From: Pelecanus crispus
Lineage: Eukaryota > Chordata > Aves > Pelecaniformes > Pelecanidae
Assembly (NCBI RefSeq): GCF_030463565.1
Contig: NC_134644.1
Span: 103,040,765-103,104,764, forward strand
Length of the DNA stretch: 64,000 nt
Direction of reading: 5' to 3'
This document shows, piece after piece, positions 43,716-54,617 of this stretch. Each line of letters starts with the position of its first letter. Position 1 is the first letter of the stretch. Made by a program: the position numbers and the translations under genes. The notes below the pieces were generated by a model. That model saw only the letters and a program-made list of their open reading frames with translations, did no database searches and was not told the origin of the DNA.

Positions 43716-45239
43716 TTTGTAACTTGGGCAAGGTGGGTGGGAGGAGTGGAATTTGCTATTTTATTCCAACTTTCTAAGCAAATTGCACAATTTTAAGGTT
43801 TTACAAATTGGACATTTTTTAAATTGACTTGTCAAAAGTTTTGGTCTTTGTGCTGAGAAGAGAATATGTTGGAAAATTTTTTTCTTTCTTAGGAAAGAAC
43901 AGCATGAAACAGGTAAGTGCACCAGCTTTAACTAAAGATGAGTGGTTAAAGATTACCATCCCACTGTAGGATTGGAGTAGTTCCTTCTGCCTGTTAGGTA
44001 GGGTATTCTGCCTTCCTCCATAATCCCTCAAACACCTCATTCTGCATGTAGCCTCCTTTTTATTTCCCCATGTGGATTTTCTCGTTTTCCTGCTCTCTGT
44101 GAAAAAGTACAATCCAGCTGCTCTAGGACAGTGTTCAGACACTGGGAGTCCTTGTTCCCTTCATAAAAGATCCTTAATCTCTGTATTTGACACAACCCTT
44201 CACATTTACTCATCCCTCACCTTCACATGGAGAATGCCATCCTAGTGAAACACTAGAAATAGTACAGCTTGTTACCAAACTGAGAACAAGAGCTGCTACT
44301 TTTTATTATACCTTCAGATTTGTTACTATAACTGCAGTTTAAACTTACCACACTGCTCAAGTCTTGGAGTTTGGGTTTTCTTTTTAGTGCATATATTGTT
44401 CAGGTGGTTCACATATCTGTGGGTCACAGCCTTTCCTGAAAGTTAGTAATAGGCAGGTTGGAAGAGGCGTCCCAGGGCTGCTGCGGAAGGGAGGGTTGCG
44501 GGTTCCTTTCCAAAAGAAAGTGCACGCTTGGAGGCTGTGGTAGTGGCGCTGGGTTTGGTGGATGGGCTCCAGGTGTCTGTCTCAGGCATCCAAGAGGGAA
44601 AGGTCCCTCAGGGAAGTCTTCAGCCTCGTCTGAGCCCTACTGTGCTGTGCCCCGAGAGTAGCTACACACGGGAGTTTCACCACTTCGCAGCTAAGTTGTC
44701 CCCAGTCCATAGCCCTCAGGGCAGTAGCTGCGTTAATATGACTTTCTACATTGAGACGCAGGTAAGGAAACAGCCTGAGACATCTCGTGCTTTCAATAAA
44801 AGCAAAAAACATGTTCTGTTTGACCTGTCTCTTGTGAGATACAGCTGCTGTCCTGCGTGCGTGCAACGTGAAGAGAAAGCAAAACACACGCTGGACTTCA
44901 CAGAACTTGGACTGAGTGCTAGAAAAGGGACATGTTCCTTAGAACATGCTCCAGACGGGGAGTGGGTAAAGAGGAGCAGCCCAGAGGGTCTGGCCTTCTC
45001 TTGCTCCTTTTGCCTAAATAGAAGCCGCCAGAAGACCACTGACACGACACGTCTCGCTCAACGGGGTGCTGCGCTCTGGAAGTGACAGCTCTGTTCAAGT
45101 TCCCCTGAAAGGAAGGATCTTAGGAAGCCACCCATTGCCTCTTGCTCTTTAAATCAAGCTTTTGAGAGCTCCTATATGAGGATGAGAAAATAGAGTTCTC
45201 TGTGGAGGATACAAGGCAGAAACAGTGGTCAATGGTTTG
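43716..45239. other. Intergenic, unrecognised 185-codon open frame
   Basis: The frame 44528-45085 (plus) is open for 185 codons in unusually GC-balanced sequence but matches no family I know, lacks obvious splice logic and has a mirrored frame on the minus strand. I treat it as chance or old repeat. The rest is featureless. Confidence 0.3.
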
Positions 45240-45251
45240 GGTATGGCAAAA

Positions 45252-45471
45252 GAAGTGGAATTTAAGTTATAGCTTTGATAAAAGCATGAAATTCAAGTTT
45301 ACTCTATAGTTAGAGTTGTGGTGCAGCTGGATATGAAGACTTTGCCTGTGTGTATGCCAAGGAAGTGGAATTTAAGTTCTAGCTTTGATAAAAGCATGAA
45401 ATTCAATTTTACTCTATAGTTACAGTCGTGGTGCAGCTGGATATGAAGGCTTTGCCTGTGTGCATGCCAAG
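45252..45471 (+). repeat. Tandem duplication, 110-bp unit, two copies
   Basis: Two adjacent copies (45252-45361 and 45362-45471) both begin GAAGTGGAATTTAAGTT and run through ATGAAATTCAA, CTCTATAGTTA and GGTGCAGCTGGATATGAA to CATGCCAAGG-type ends. They differ at only a handful of positions, so the duplication is fairly recent. Confidence 0.85.
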
Positions 45472-46109
45472 GACGCACAGTCATTATTTGACTGCCTGGT
45501 CCAGGAGCTCTGCAGCTAGTCACTGCATAGCTGCGGCAACAGATGGATCTGTGAAGAAGTAACTCACTGAAATTTAGGGTACCTTGGCAATGAGGAGATC
45601 AACGGGTCTGCCAGCCACTTCGCAACAAAACAACTGGCTGATTGCTGCAGGAGCTCTCCCAGCAGCTGGGGCCACACCAGAGGTTTCCTCGGGGAGCTTC
45701 TGCTTGGCAGCAGGATAAGCTTCTGCTTATCAGCTCTGTAAGCTGATGGATGCTATCTGTATGTTTAGATATATTGCTTAACCACTTGGGGTGAAGGACC
45801 CAGTGCACGGCCAGGGATTTCCCCAGGCGGTTCCTTTTGTTGATTAAGGAATTGATCAAATCATGCATAATTTTATATAGGTGGGGGAAATCGTTCCTGC
45901 CTATGCAAGGATGGGCACTTGGGGCTGTCTTTTGCTCATGGATGTGTTTCTTACATAGTTTAAGATCATTAACAGAAACTGATCACGCATATATTGTAGT
46001 AGTGACATAGGTCCACAGACCAGCTGGATTATAAGAATTCACAAGAACAACAGTTTGGGGTGTCTCGGTCCATCTGGCTGAAGACACCATTGCAGGGATG
46101 TTCGCAACG

Positions 46110-47650
46110 TCAGCATCCAGGCAGCAGCCAATTGGCTTGGTCAAGAGATTTGAGCCCCCCTGTGAGCGTTGTCCTGTGCAAAATATCCTGATAAAAATCA
46201 CAAAAAGTTCTGCCTGTGAATGTGCGCAGCAGCATGTTCAGTCAGTAAAGTCCAAGTGGGAGGGTGAGAAACAATTTCTAAGCACAGAGAAGTTTCAAAA
46301 TCTTGGAAAAGTGGACAAATTGGCCTTTTAAAATGGTAACACCTAAATACATTTTGAAGGAGATAAAAGAAACAAGTAAAACCTCGGCACCTGACCTAGA
46401 CCAAATAAGTTTAAAAGACCTCTTACAGGCAGATCCCCAAAAGACTGGTATTAGCAGAACTCTGACTTGTGGATGGAAATGTGTACTGGGGAGTATCAAG
46501 GAACACAGAACTATTTTGATACTGAAATCAAGTTGTGGCAAAACTGAGAGACCTATTACAATCTGATCTACCATCTTAATACTCTTTCCATGGATTCTGA
46601 CGCTTGGCCTGTTAATGGCCAATGGGTGACAAAGAGGCCTTATAGCTGAACCTGGGTGCTCTGAGAAGGTCAAATCACTCCAACTCACCATTCAATATGC
46701 TAGGAAAAACCACAGCCCTTGTGGGCAGTATTCACAGAACTGGCCAAGGCCTCCTGCTCAGTGACACATGAACATACACTCTGGTTCTGAAGTAAAAAGA
46801 AATATCTGAGCGTGTGGTCAGATGAAAACTCATCTGGAAGTGCCACCACTCATCTGGAATTGGAAAAGGATCATGCTGAGCCAATTACCATCCAGGTCAG
46901 AGTCAAACAAGGGGATCCAATGTCACCCAATCAATCCATTACTCTGCAACCTAGAAAAAGATGGCTATGGACTCTGCCAGAGTAGATGCCACAATGTGGT
47001 AAAACCAGGTTAACACCTTGGTCTTTGCTGTTGACTTGGGCCTGCCAAGGAACACGTGAGAGAGGATGCAAAACACTGCCTCCCTTGTAGAAACCTTTCT
47101 GTGAGTGCACTGATCTAAAAACCCAGGAGGGACAAATGTCATGGCTTTTTCATCAACCCCACCCATGATTCTTACATGATCAATGACTGCAGCCACTGGA
47201 AGGTGTTCAATATAAGCCGAACACAATTGTTCCAAGAGACTCTGAAAAATACCCCAGGTTGGAAATTCACCTCTGGATAGGGACATCTAAATCTGAATAT
47301 TGAAACTTGATTCTTGGTTTTCTAACATGGGAAAAGCTCTGTCAAAACCTTTACAGAAAGCTCACAGCTTTGAAGACCCACACAGTACCAGGACTCACAT
47401 ACTTGATGAACCATGCAGACATGAAGGGTGCAGCCTGGACTTTAGCATCAGAAGGGCTGTTAAAAAATGGTCGCACCTCCCAGCTTGGACACGTGACCGG
47501 CTAATGTACAACAGCACTAAGGGTGGTGGCCTACAAGTCACCCGTGTGGCAAGCTTTATTCTAAATGGACAAGCGCAGTCATAGCATGTAATCCTACTCA
47601 CAAGGTACCACTGCCTGAGAAACTACTGTGGAATTTGTGCAAAAAGACTA
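46110..47650 (+). mobile_element. R2-like non-LTR retrotransposon fossil (LINE), outside rDNA
   Basis: The plus strand carries the R2 protein plan in order but interrupted by stops and frame changes. A Cys-rich finger-like segment (CERCPV...) lies near 46160-46240. A Myb-like KSKWEGEKQFLSTEK follows near 46250-46290. RT motifs are SAPDLDQISLKDL near 46380-46420 and EHRTILILK at about 46500. An ELAKASCSVTHEH segment near 46740 resembles the AKAFDSVSHEH motif. VKQGDPMSP is near 46900, and LVFAVDLGL near 47020 is a decayed FADD box. The thumb region LDFSIRRAVKKWSHLPAW, with a GGGLQ box, lies at 47440-47550. The gap between Myb and RT is far shorter than in whole R2 elements, so an internal deletion is likely. 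The C-terminal endonuclease was not recognised. It is dead as a coding element. Another R2-clade LINE is the main alternative. Confidence 0.7.
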
Positions 47651-49740
47651 ATTACAGGCAGATTCTGGATAGCCACTGGAGAAAGTGAAAAGATGAAACA
47701 TTACTGGTAAAATAGCCCTGAAAGTGGTAGCTACAGTGTATAATACTGGCAACAACTGAACAACTGAAAGTAAATGGTGCCTCTGGAAACAAAGAGTCTG
47801 TTGAAAAGTTTGAAGAGCACAGAGGGACTGTGAAACCCTCTGTGACGGCCATTTGCTGTCATGCACCTCTAACAGCCCCGTACTCCAGGCTGATCCCAGC
47901 CCAAACCATCCAGCTGCTGGGAAAACGCCTTCTTCACCCTTCTCTTTATAACTGCTCCTGCGGGTCTGTATTTCTTAGACACCTCACTTCTAAACTTGGT
48001 TTACACAATCAGAACAAAATCCTCAGCTAAAGCTGTTGGTGCTTCGTATTATTAAATACTGCCTCCCCCTTGTGGCTAATGGCCCTTCTAGCCAGCAGCC
48101 TCAGCAGCACCTTCTGTTCCCATGAGCGCCGGTGGAGCACATCTCCGATGCTACACAGTCAGATCTCTCTGGTCCAAACACGACTGGAGCATAATAACAA
48201 GAAAGATGAGAAAAAAATGTGGTGTTCGGTGACGGAGACAGAATGAATTGGTCTCCACCGAAGTGGGTGTTGCAGTAGACCTCTATGCAAAGGTGGCATG
48301 CAGGAGCTGGATGTAGTTCAGCAACTTATTAGCATCTCATTGTATTCTACAGCACTGAAAAAGAAAACAGTAACAACCTTGATTAAAGAACACTGTTCAT
48401 TGCTTAATGAACATGGCAAGCAACAGCCTACAGCTGTCAACACGTTCTGCTGCCTGCTAGAGAAGAGATGTATGTGGTGAGAGAGATCCAAGCAGTAGCA
48501 CTTTCCTGGCTAAGAAATTTAGGGCGACACTGGCCATAATGAGATCAGATAATTTGATGCTGTCCACAGAAGCATTTCTACACCTATGCACCTTATCTGT
48601 AGTTCCCCCCAAAGTGATTCCAAAGAGGAAATGTATTCTTCAAAGATGAAAGCAATATTTTGGGGTTCTTCTGAATGTATGCAGTACAACATTAAGGACA
48701 GCATATCTCCCTCCCTGGTGTCAAGAAGAACAAAAACAAAGAAGAAAGATGATGCTGCTGGAGCTGATATTGCTTCAGTGAAATATTTATATACAAAGCT
48801 GAAGTAAGCATTATGCAAACTACCAGTATATACAAAAATAAAGATCATGCCTATTTCTGTAAGATAAAAAGGAGAAAAGTACCACATGGGCATTAGTGTC
48901 AGCTCAGCTCTGGATGAACTATAGCAGACATGATGTTCATAGCTTGTTCCCTTTAATTCTTCTGTGGCTAAGGCCACTGCTACTTCCACAATAAACATGG
49001 ACTGGCAATTTCTAGGCATGTCAGGTTGCTGAAGGAAAACTCCCTGACACCATAAAAACAGTCCAGAATGGGATGCTTGTGGAAGTCATTGTATGTGACA
49101 ACCTACTTCTGTTGCATTCCCAATAGCCTGAGACAGAGTTTCAATGACAGCTCAGTGCTGTCCTGTTTCTCCTCTGCAGTGATACTTGCTGGCCCAAAAG
49201 GACTTCTCTCCCATCTGGAGAAGTTTACAATTGCATGGAAAGAGATTTAGCCTCCAAAGTTTATTGGACTTCTCCAAAGCCTTCAAGGTATCCCTGCCAT
49301 CAGCAGCCTTGAAGCACACACATGGGAAATCAAATCATGCCAGCTAGCTGAGGAGCTGTGTCTACTTATCAGGTAGAGTTTGAGAACAACAGAGCATAAA
49401 ACTTAGATCAAGTTAAAGATCTACAGAACATTTCTTGGCAAGGTAAACTCCATAACCACCTGCCGTTGATTATTAGCCTTAAAACTAAGCAACTCTGGAA
49501 CATTTTGCCTGCATATCTCCTGTTCTAATACGATCATTAGTGTCCCCTAGGCTGGGGATTTTGAGTCTACTCCAGACCCTGGGGTTCAGTGCTCCCTCTT
49601 TGCATAGCTGGTCAAGGATTTTACCCATTGGCAGCTCATAAAAGGATTTTGTGTTTTCTCTGCATATTTTAAAAGATGGTCCAAGCAGATTTTGCCAGGA
49701 ACGGGCTGTCAGAGAGAGCATTTCATTTAACCTCTGAATT
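47651..49740. other. Intergenic, no supported feature
   Basis: May include the decayed 3' part of the R2-like element, but no endonuclease motif was recognised. The minus-strand frame 48519-49019 (166 codons) has no recognisable family and is probably chance. Confidence 0.4.
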
Positions 49741-49806
49741 TTCTTCTTCTTCTTCTTCTTCTTCTTCTTCTTCTTCTTCTTCTTCTTCTTCTTCTTCTTC
49801 TTCTTC
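49741..49806 (+). repeat. (TTC)22 trinucleotide microsatellite
   Basis: Twenty-two uninterrupted TTC units (GAA on the minus strand). Open frames through it read as poly-Ser or poly-Lys and are artefacts. Confidence 0.95.
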
Positions 49807-50002
49807 ACTTTTATTACATCTTTACCACTTTATGCTTCCAAATAGGAATCCTGTGCTTTAGGCATTTGGCTGTATAGTTACCACCATCTTTACATTTCCA
49901 TCTTTTCCTGTTTTAGGCTTATCACACAAGCAAGAGTAATTGTGATTGCTGTATACATTCCTTTGACTACAAAGTAGAAGCTGGCTGAAAAAAATATATG
50001 AT

Positions 50003-50138
50003 TCATAGAATCATAGAATGCTTTGGGTTGGAAGGGACCTTGAGAGATCATCTAGCCCAACCCCCCTGCAGTGAGCAGAGATTGAACCCGTGACCTTGGC
50101 ATTATTAGCACCACACTCTTAACCATCATGCTGGTGAG
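50003..50138 (-). mobile_element. tRNA-Ile-headed SINE with CR1-like tail (TguSINE1 type)
   Basis: On the minus strand the head reads like tRNA-Ile: GGTTAAGAGTGTGGTGCTAA, with an ATAATGCCAAGG anticodon side, then a B-box GGTTCAATC (50080-50088 plus). It continues directly into the CR1 3' tail (GGGTTGGGCTAGATGATC... TTCCAACCCAAAGCATTCTA TGATTCTATGA). This head-tail fusion is the structure of the CR1-mobilised SINEs described from passerine birds. It is nearly full length. Confidence 0.8.
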
Positions 50139-52540
50139 ATATTGCTATAGAATCACTAGAGTAAGAGATTTCACACCAGTATCTGCTACAATACTAAAAA
50201 GGGTCAGAAAATAATGTAGTTAATGTTAATAGCATGGTATATTGTAAGGCAGGATTAGAGAACAAACTTGGTGTTTAAGATTAATTGCCTTTAGCTGCGA
50301 CACTCTGTAAATGCCAGTCTGAAAATATCTGGAGTTATGGACTTGTCTGATGTCATACCAGGGGTGATGGGATCACAAGGAAAGGACCATATTGTATTTC
50401 ATTCCTGAAACTATGACTGGACGCAAACCACATATATTGCCACTGCTCTCTGCTTTTCTCAATGGCTTTAAATGAAAGGAATTGGGTTTCTTAAAGAACA
50501 GGCCCCTGCCCTGTCTTACTGGTTGCTCCTTGTCCTCCCCTTCACAGGATCCAGCCAGAAGATGTTCCCGTAGTGCAGTCCCCTCCAGCCCATGGTGGAG
50601 GGCAGAAGAAGAGAGGCGCTTCAGCCAGGTCCTTCAGTCAGTCAATTCAACTCATTCACAGGAGAGAAGAACCTGTCCTTCTCCATATGGGGATGGCTTT
50701 CTGCAGGGCGAGTCAGCTGTGCTGGCTCAGGAGTGCCTGCGCCAGCACGAAGAGAGACCCCCGCAAAGTCAGAAGCAGGAGCAGCTGCTAGGTGGTCAGT
50801 TTGGGAGATGGTGTCAGGCCCCACCTGCACCTCAGGGGAGGACAGCTTGTCTCCCAGACAGGGACAGTCCCCGTGGAGCCCAGGCTACCACAGACACGTC
50901 GAGGGCTGCCCATAGCCAGGAGCCCCTCAACCCATGGTGCTGCACCATGCCCAGACCTGGCCCCACAGAGGGAAGCAAGCGGCTCCCTCCGTACTGTTGT
51001 CCTGATTTACATCCCCAATACCCTTCTACTGCTATTTCTTTTCTTTACTGCTACCCCCTCTCATACTCTTTCCTAACAACTTCATCATCCTGCGAGTTGA
51101 AAGACATTTTCATCTAAGAAAAGGAATATGCCCATATACTTCCACAAATGTGTATATATTCCAGTACAATAAAGTAAATAAAAAATTCCAGATTTTTAGA
51201 AAGGAGATATTTCCTTTTTAATCAAGTTTTTGTAAAATTGTGAATTACTTATGGACAAGTTGGCTTACTTTTTTGTGTAGCTTCTTTCAACTTTTGAAAA
51301 AAATAAAAATAGTACATTAAAAACAATGTGTCATTAGAAATCTTTTAACACAAGTAATCCAATCTAAATGTAAGATCCATTTTCTCCTGCATTCATCATT
51401 AGCAATTTGCAAAACATGTCTTGTTTAGCAGCCTACACTGTGAAAGAATTGATTTCGTAGAAGTTTACTAGCCATAACAAATCCCATGGGACATTCTGAA
51501 CCTAAGCCTTGCGTTACTTGAAGGAGAAGTTTACCTTAGAGCAAAGGAAAGGGCTCTGTCAAATAAGCAAGTGACTGTGACTACTGTAGAGCAGCCCCAA
51601 CTTGTTTGTTCAAATCCACAGGGTGGCAATATAGACAATCCCTCCATGCAATTGCGTATCATGTTCGAGCTGGTGTCATTGCTACCGCAGGTCCTTCAGA
51701 AAAAGGAGCTGTGCCTTCCAAGATCATTAGCCATACAACTACACTGATGAGGACATTTGAGCTAGATGCTATACCAGCATATTTGCTTCTGCAAATATTT
51801 AACAACTGATAGATAACTAACAACCACTGAAACCCAGCATTACCAAAGTAAGATAAACTTCTCTGGAAAGACATTTTGGATTTATTTGGTAGCAAGCAGT
51901 CTGGAATGTATTTTTTGATCCTGACAGAAACTGCTTCCACATGAAACTTAGCAGAGAGAAATTTTCAAATCATCCTACCACAAGTGTGAATTTATTTCCT
52001 ATCCTATCAATTTGTCCTCATATAATTTGATTCCCAAAGGAAGCTACATTCATTCCTTCCACGTCAGCTTGCACTGTGCTTAAAGAGAAACATGCTATTT
52101 TAAGTTCAATAAATTCTATACAGAATCTTGATTGTCAAAGATTTCTGATTACATAGAGTCATTAGATTGTAGCTGTAAGATATGTTGTGTAGACAGCATG
52201 TAATCATGATCTGATTCAGTTATTGAAAGAGGTTCTACATACAACTTTGCAAAGATTTAGAACTAAAGCCTGCAAGCCAGGGAATGTAGAAATATTATGG
52301 GGAGTATGTTGCATTTTCCTATCTGTCTTCTGTCTGCTCTTTATTACTGCCTCATATTCCCTACAGCATGAATACTAGGATTATCTTCCTATGATTCAGC
52401 AGACAGAATAGTAAACCAGATGAGTTGTGAGATCCTGGACTGTGCAGTTTCTTGCTATTTACCAATAGGTCAATGTCATTCTGCGAAACTGGAAGAGCTG
52501 CAATTTGAAAGTTCTCTATTGCCACTTATAAGTGAAAATT
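50139..52540. other. Intergenic, unrecognised 211-codon open frame
   Basis: The frame 50482-51117 (plus, Ser/Pro/Gln-rich) is open for 211 codons in a local GC-rich patch; overlapping open frames exist on both strands and no family is recognised. It may be an old repeat. The remainder is AT-rich and featureless. Confidence 0.3.
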
Positions 52541-52544
52541 GATT

Positions 52545-53290
52545 TTTCTAGACAAGGGAAGTACAGTAAATGTAGTCTTTTTGGACTTCAGTAGACCAAT
52601 TGCCACTTGACCACAACTGGATATATTAGCTGAGCTAAACAGGAGACATAACATGAACCAAGAACTAGGTAAAGATCTGATGATGATGGTAAGCTGTGCT
52701 GAAAGCAGAAATGGTGGTCTAAGGGGAGGTTACTAATGCAGTTCCTCAAGGATCAGTTTAGGAACAGTCTTTTGTCATTCTTCCACTAACGACTAAGGAC
52801 AAAAAATAGTAACATGTTAGTGAAATACCCATACACAATCTCAGAAGTATTGTGAATGCTGAAAAAGTATCATTCAGGAAGAACTGAGTAGCTCAATGTA
52901 CTGGAGCAGCAGAAACTGGATGAAATTTAAAATATGCTTTTTGTAACTTAGAAAAAGATGTTCTGCTGCAAGCTAGGAAATCCTCGGTTGGAACTGCCCA
53001 AGGAGAAGAAAGGTGTTGATCCAGGGGTTAATCAGGAGGCAGCTCATCCACAAAATTGACAGGGTCATGAAAAAGGCAAGTGCTATTGCTAGGCAGACTG
53101 ATAGAGATATTTCAAGTTAATTTAGGGAAATATCAATACCCGATTACAAGGCACAGGGAAAATCCATCTGGGCTACTGTATACAGTTGTCCATGTCAAGG
53201 CTGAAGACTTTTTTTGTACCATTTCTATTCATGAGATAATGAACAGATTTCTTGGGGCATAAGAGGACTGAAATTCTAGACCAGCCTTTT
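52545..53290 (+). mobile_element. Decayed CR1-type LINE fragment
   Basis: Pieces of a CR1-type reverse transcriptase can be read on the plus strand. LDFSRPIAT (near 52585) resembles LDFSKAFDTV, VTNAVPQGSV (near 52730) resembles VTSGVPQGSV, and GLLYTVVH near 53170 resembles the downstream conserved region. The spacing is right for one element, but stops and frame changes are many, so it is old. The family assignment beyond CR1/L3 type is uncertain. Confidence 0.5.
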
Positions 53291-54302
53291 AGAAATAGGG
53301 AGTACAAAAAAATCAATTTTGAGTTAACATGATAAGGTTGCAAAGGGTTGCTATGATGTGTTCACCTTCTTTGGCACGAGCTGGACTTACATGTTTCCTT
53401 CTAGTTCTTTATTTTGACCACCCTGTATCATTGTATGCAATGAGCCTGTAGGGCTTAGCTGACAAAATTCTTTCTTATGAGATATACTGTGTTAGATTTT
53501 ATATATAGTTTTCAGTGGCAAGTACTTACCTTTTGGTAACACTGAGGTACAAACAGAACAGTCTTCTTGTGATTGTACTGAAAGAATGAGGATATGAGTA
53601 GTATCTGTGATATTTGTTAACCAGTGTTTCTTTTTTATTTTTGACCATTGTATCATAGGGTCATTGAAAAGGTGAAGGGACCTTTGATTTCAAGCCCTTT
53701 TACAAGAAAGATGTCATGTTCTTCAGACCTTGTTCTGTAATGATTAGAGGCATTAGGGTAAGCAGATTATGCTTATGATTTTAAAGGTCAGATTTTATAA
53801 TCCCTTTCATTCTCCATCCTTTTTGTCAGAGCTTTTAGTAGAGTAAGATCTCTTACAGAGAAGGAAGAACATGTTTTGGTAATTATCATGAAATATACAA
53901 TTTTGTAAGCATACGCTATGGGAAATGGAATGTGATGGTGATTCAGAAGCAGTTTATCTTCCTGATAAAAAACAGTATAAAACATCTATATTCAGTCTGA
54001 GGCTAGTGGAATCTTTTTACTCTATATTTTCTAGGGCTATATATGTGCTTAAGTGTGTTTAAACAGGGGAGTGGCAAGGGGTGTTTCATAACCTTATAGG
54101 CGATTACAGTTTATAGCCAAATTATCTCCTGAACTACATTAGGTGAAATCAATGTCTTCTACTAGGTGAACAGACTGTTCCATAAAACCTTGACAGATAA
54201 AGCATTAATAAGTGTCAGAGCTGACTTGGTCAATCGAATGATTTGCTGACACTTCTTTTTACCACAAGCCTGCACTTCCAAGTTTAGTGCCAAAGGTTCA
54301 CT

Positions 54303-54310
54303 ATATATAG
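54303..54310 (+). promoter_or_regulatory. SLC6A19: TATA box of SLC6A19
   Basis: TATATATAG lies about 110 bp upstream of the SLC6A19 ATG in an otherwise AT-moderate, non-CpG region. It would place the start near 54335 with an 80-nt leader. A TATA-driven, island-free promoter fits a tissue-restricted transporter. Confidence 0.5.
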
Positions 54311-54415
54311 CTGAAGACAGCAAATAGATGTTCTCTTTTTGCACAGGTTTCTACCTAGCTGTCTGTTTCATTATCTCCTCACTGGGGCAGCGTTTTCAGT
54401 GAGGAAATTTAAAAT

Positions 54416-54617
54416 ATGGTGAAGCTACAGTTGCCCAATCCTGGCCTGGAGGACAGGATACCTTCTCATGCAGAACTTGAAGTCCTTGAGAAAGAAGAGG
54501 CAGACTCCAGACCAAAATGGGATAACAAGGCTCAGTATATGCTGACATGCATAGGCTTTTGTGTGGGCTTAGGAAATGTGTGGCGGTTTCCGTATCTCTG
54601 TCAGAGCCATGGAGGAG
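54416..54617 (+). CDS. SLC6A19: Neutral amino-acid transporter B0AT1, first coding exon (partial gene)
   Basis: SLC6A19 is a sodium-coupled transporter of neutral amino acids in the apical membrane of gut and kidney epithelium, trafficked with collectrin or ACE2. The exon encodes 67 residues plus one base. It starts [17 protein letters not shown], followed by [20 protein letters not shown] and the first transmembrane segment with the SLC6 sodium-site motif [18 protein letters not shown]. The N-terminal LPNPGL...RIPS block is that of SLC6A19; the SLC6A18 N-terminus is different. The donor is GGAG|GTATGT at 54617/54618. The next exon (GAFMIP-type) was not found up to 64000, so intron 1 exceeds 9.3 kb here. 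Order and strand after CCDC127 agree with human 5p15.33, where intervening genes such as PDCD6 and AHRR are also found; none appear here. Confidence 0.9.

Noticed and set aside
48519-49019. 166-codon minus-strand open frame
   Set aside because: No recognisable domain; hydrophobic Phe-rich stretches come from reading an A-rich strand in reverse. No splice or promoter support.
49485-49808. Minus-strand open frame with a poly-Lys start
   Set aside because: The Lys run is the (GAA)22 microsatellite read as codons.
50080-50138. A free-standing tRNA-Ile gene
   Set aside because: The acceptor stem is missing and the tRNA-like part is fused to a CR1 tail, so it is a SINE head.
54416-54617. SLC6A18 instead of SLC6A19
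   Set aside because: The first 30 residues (LPNPGL...RIPS...ELE) agree with SLC6A19, while SLC6A18 has a shorter and different N-terminus.
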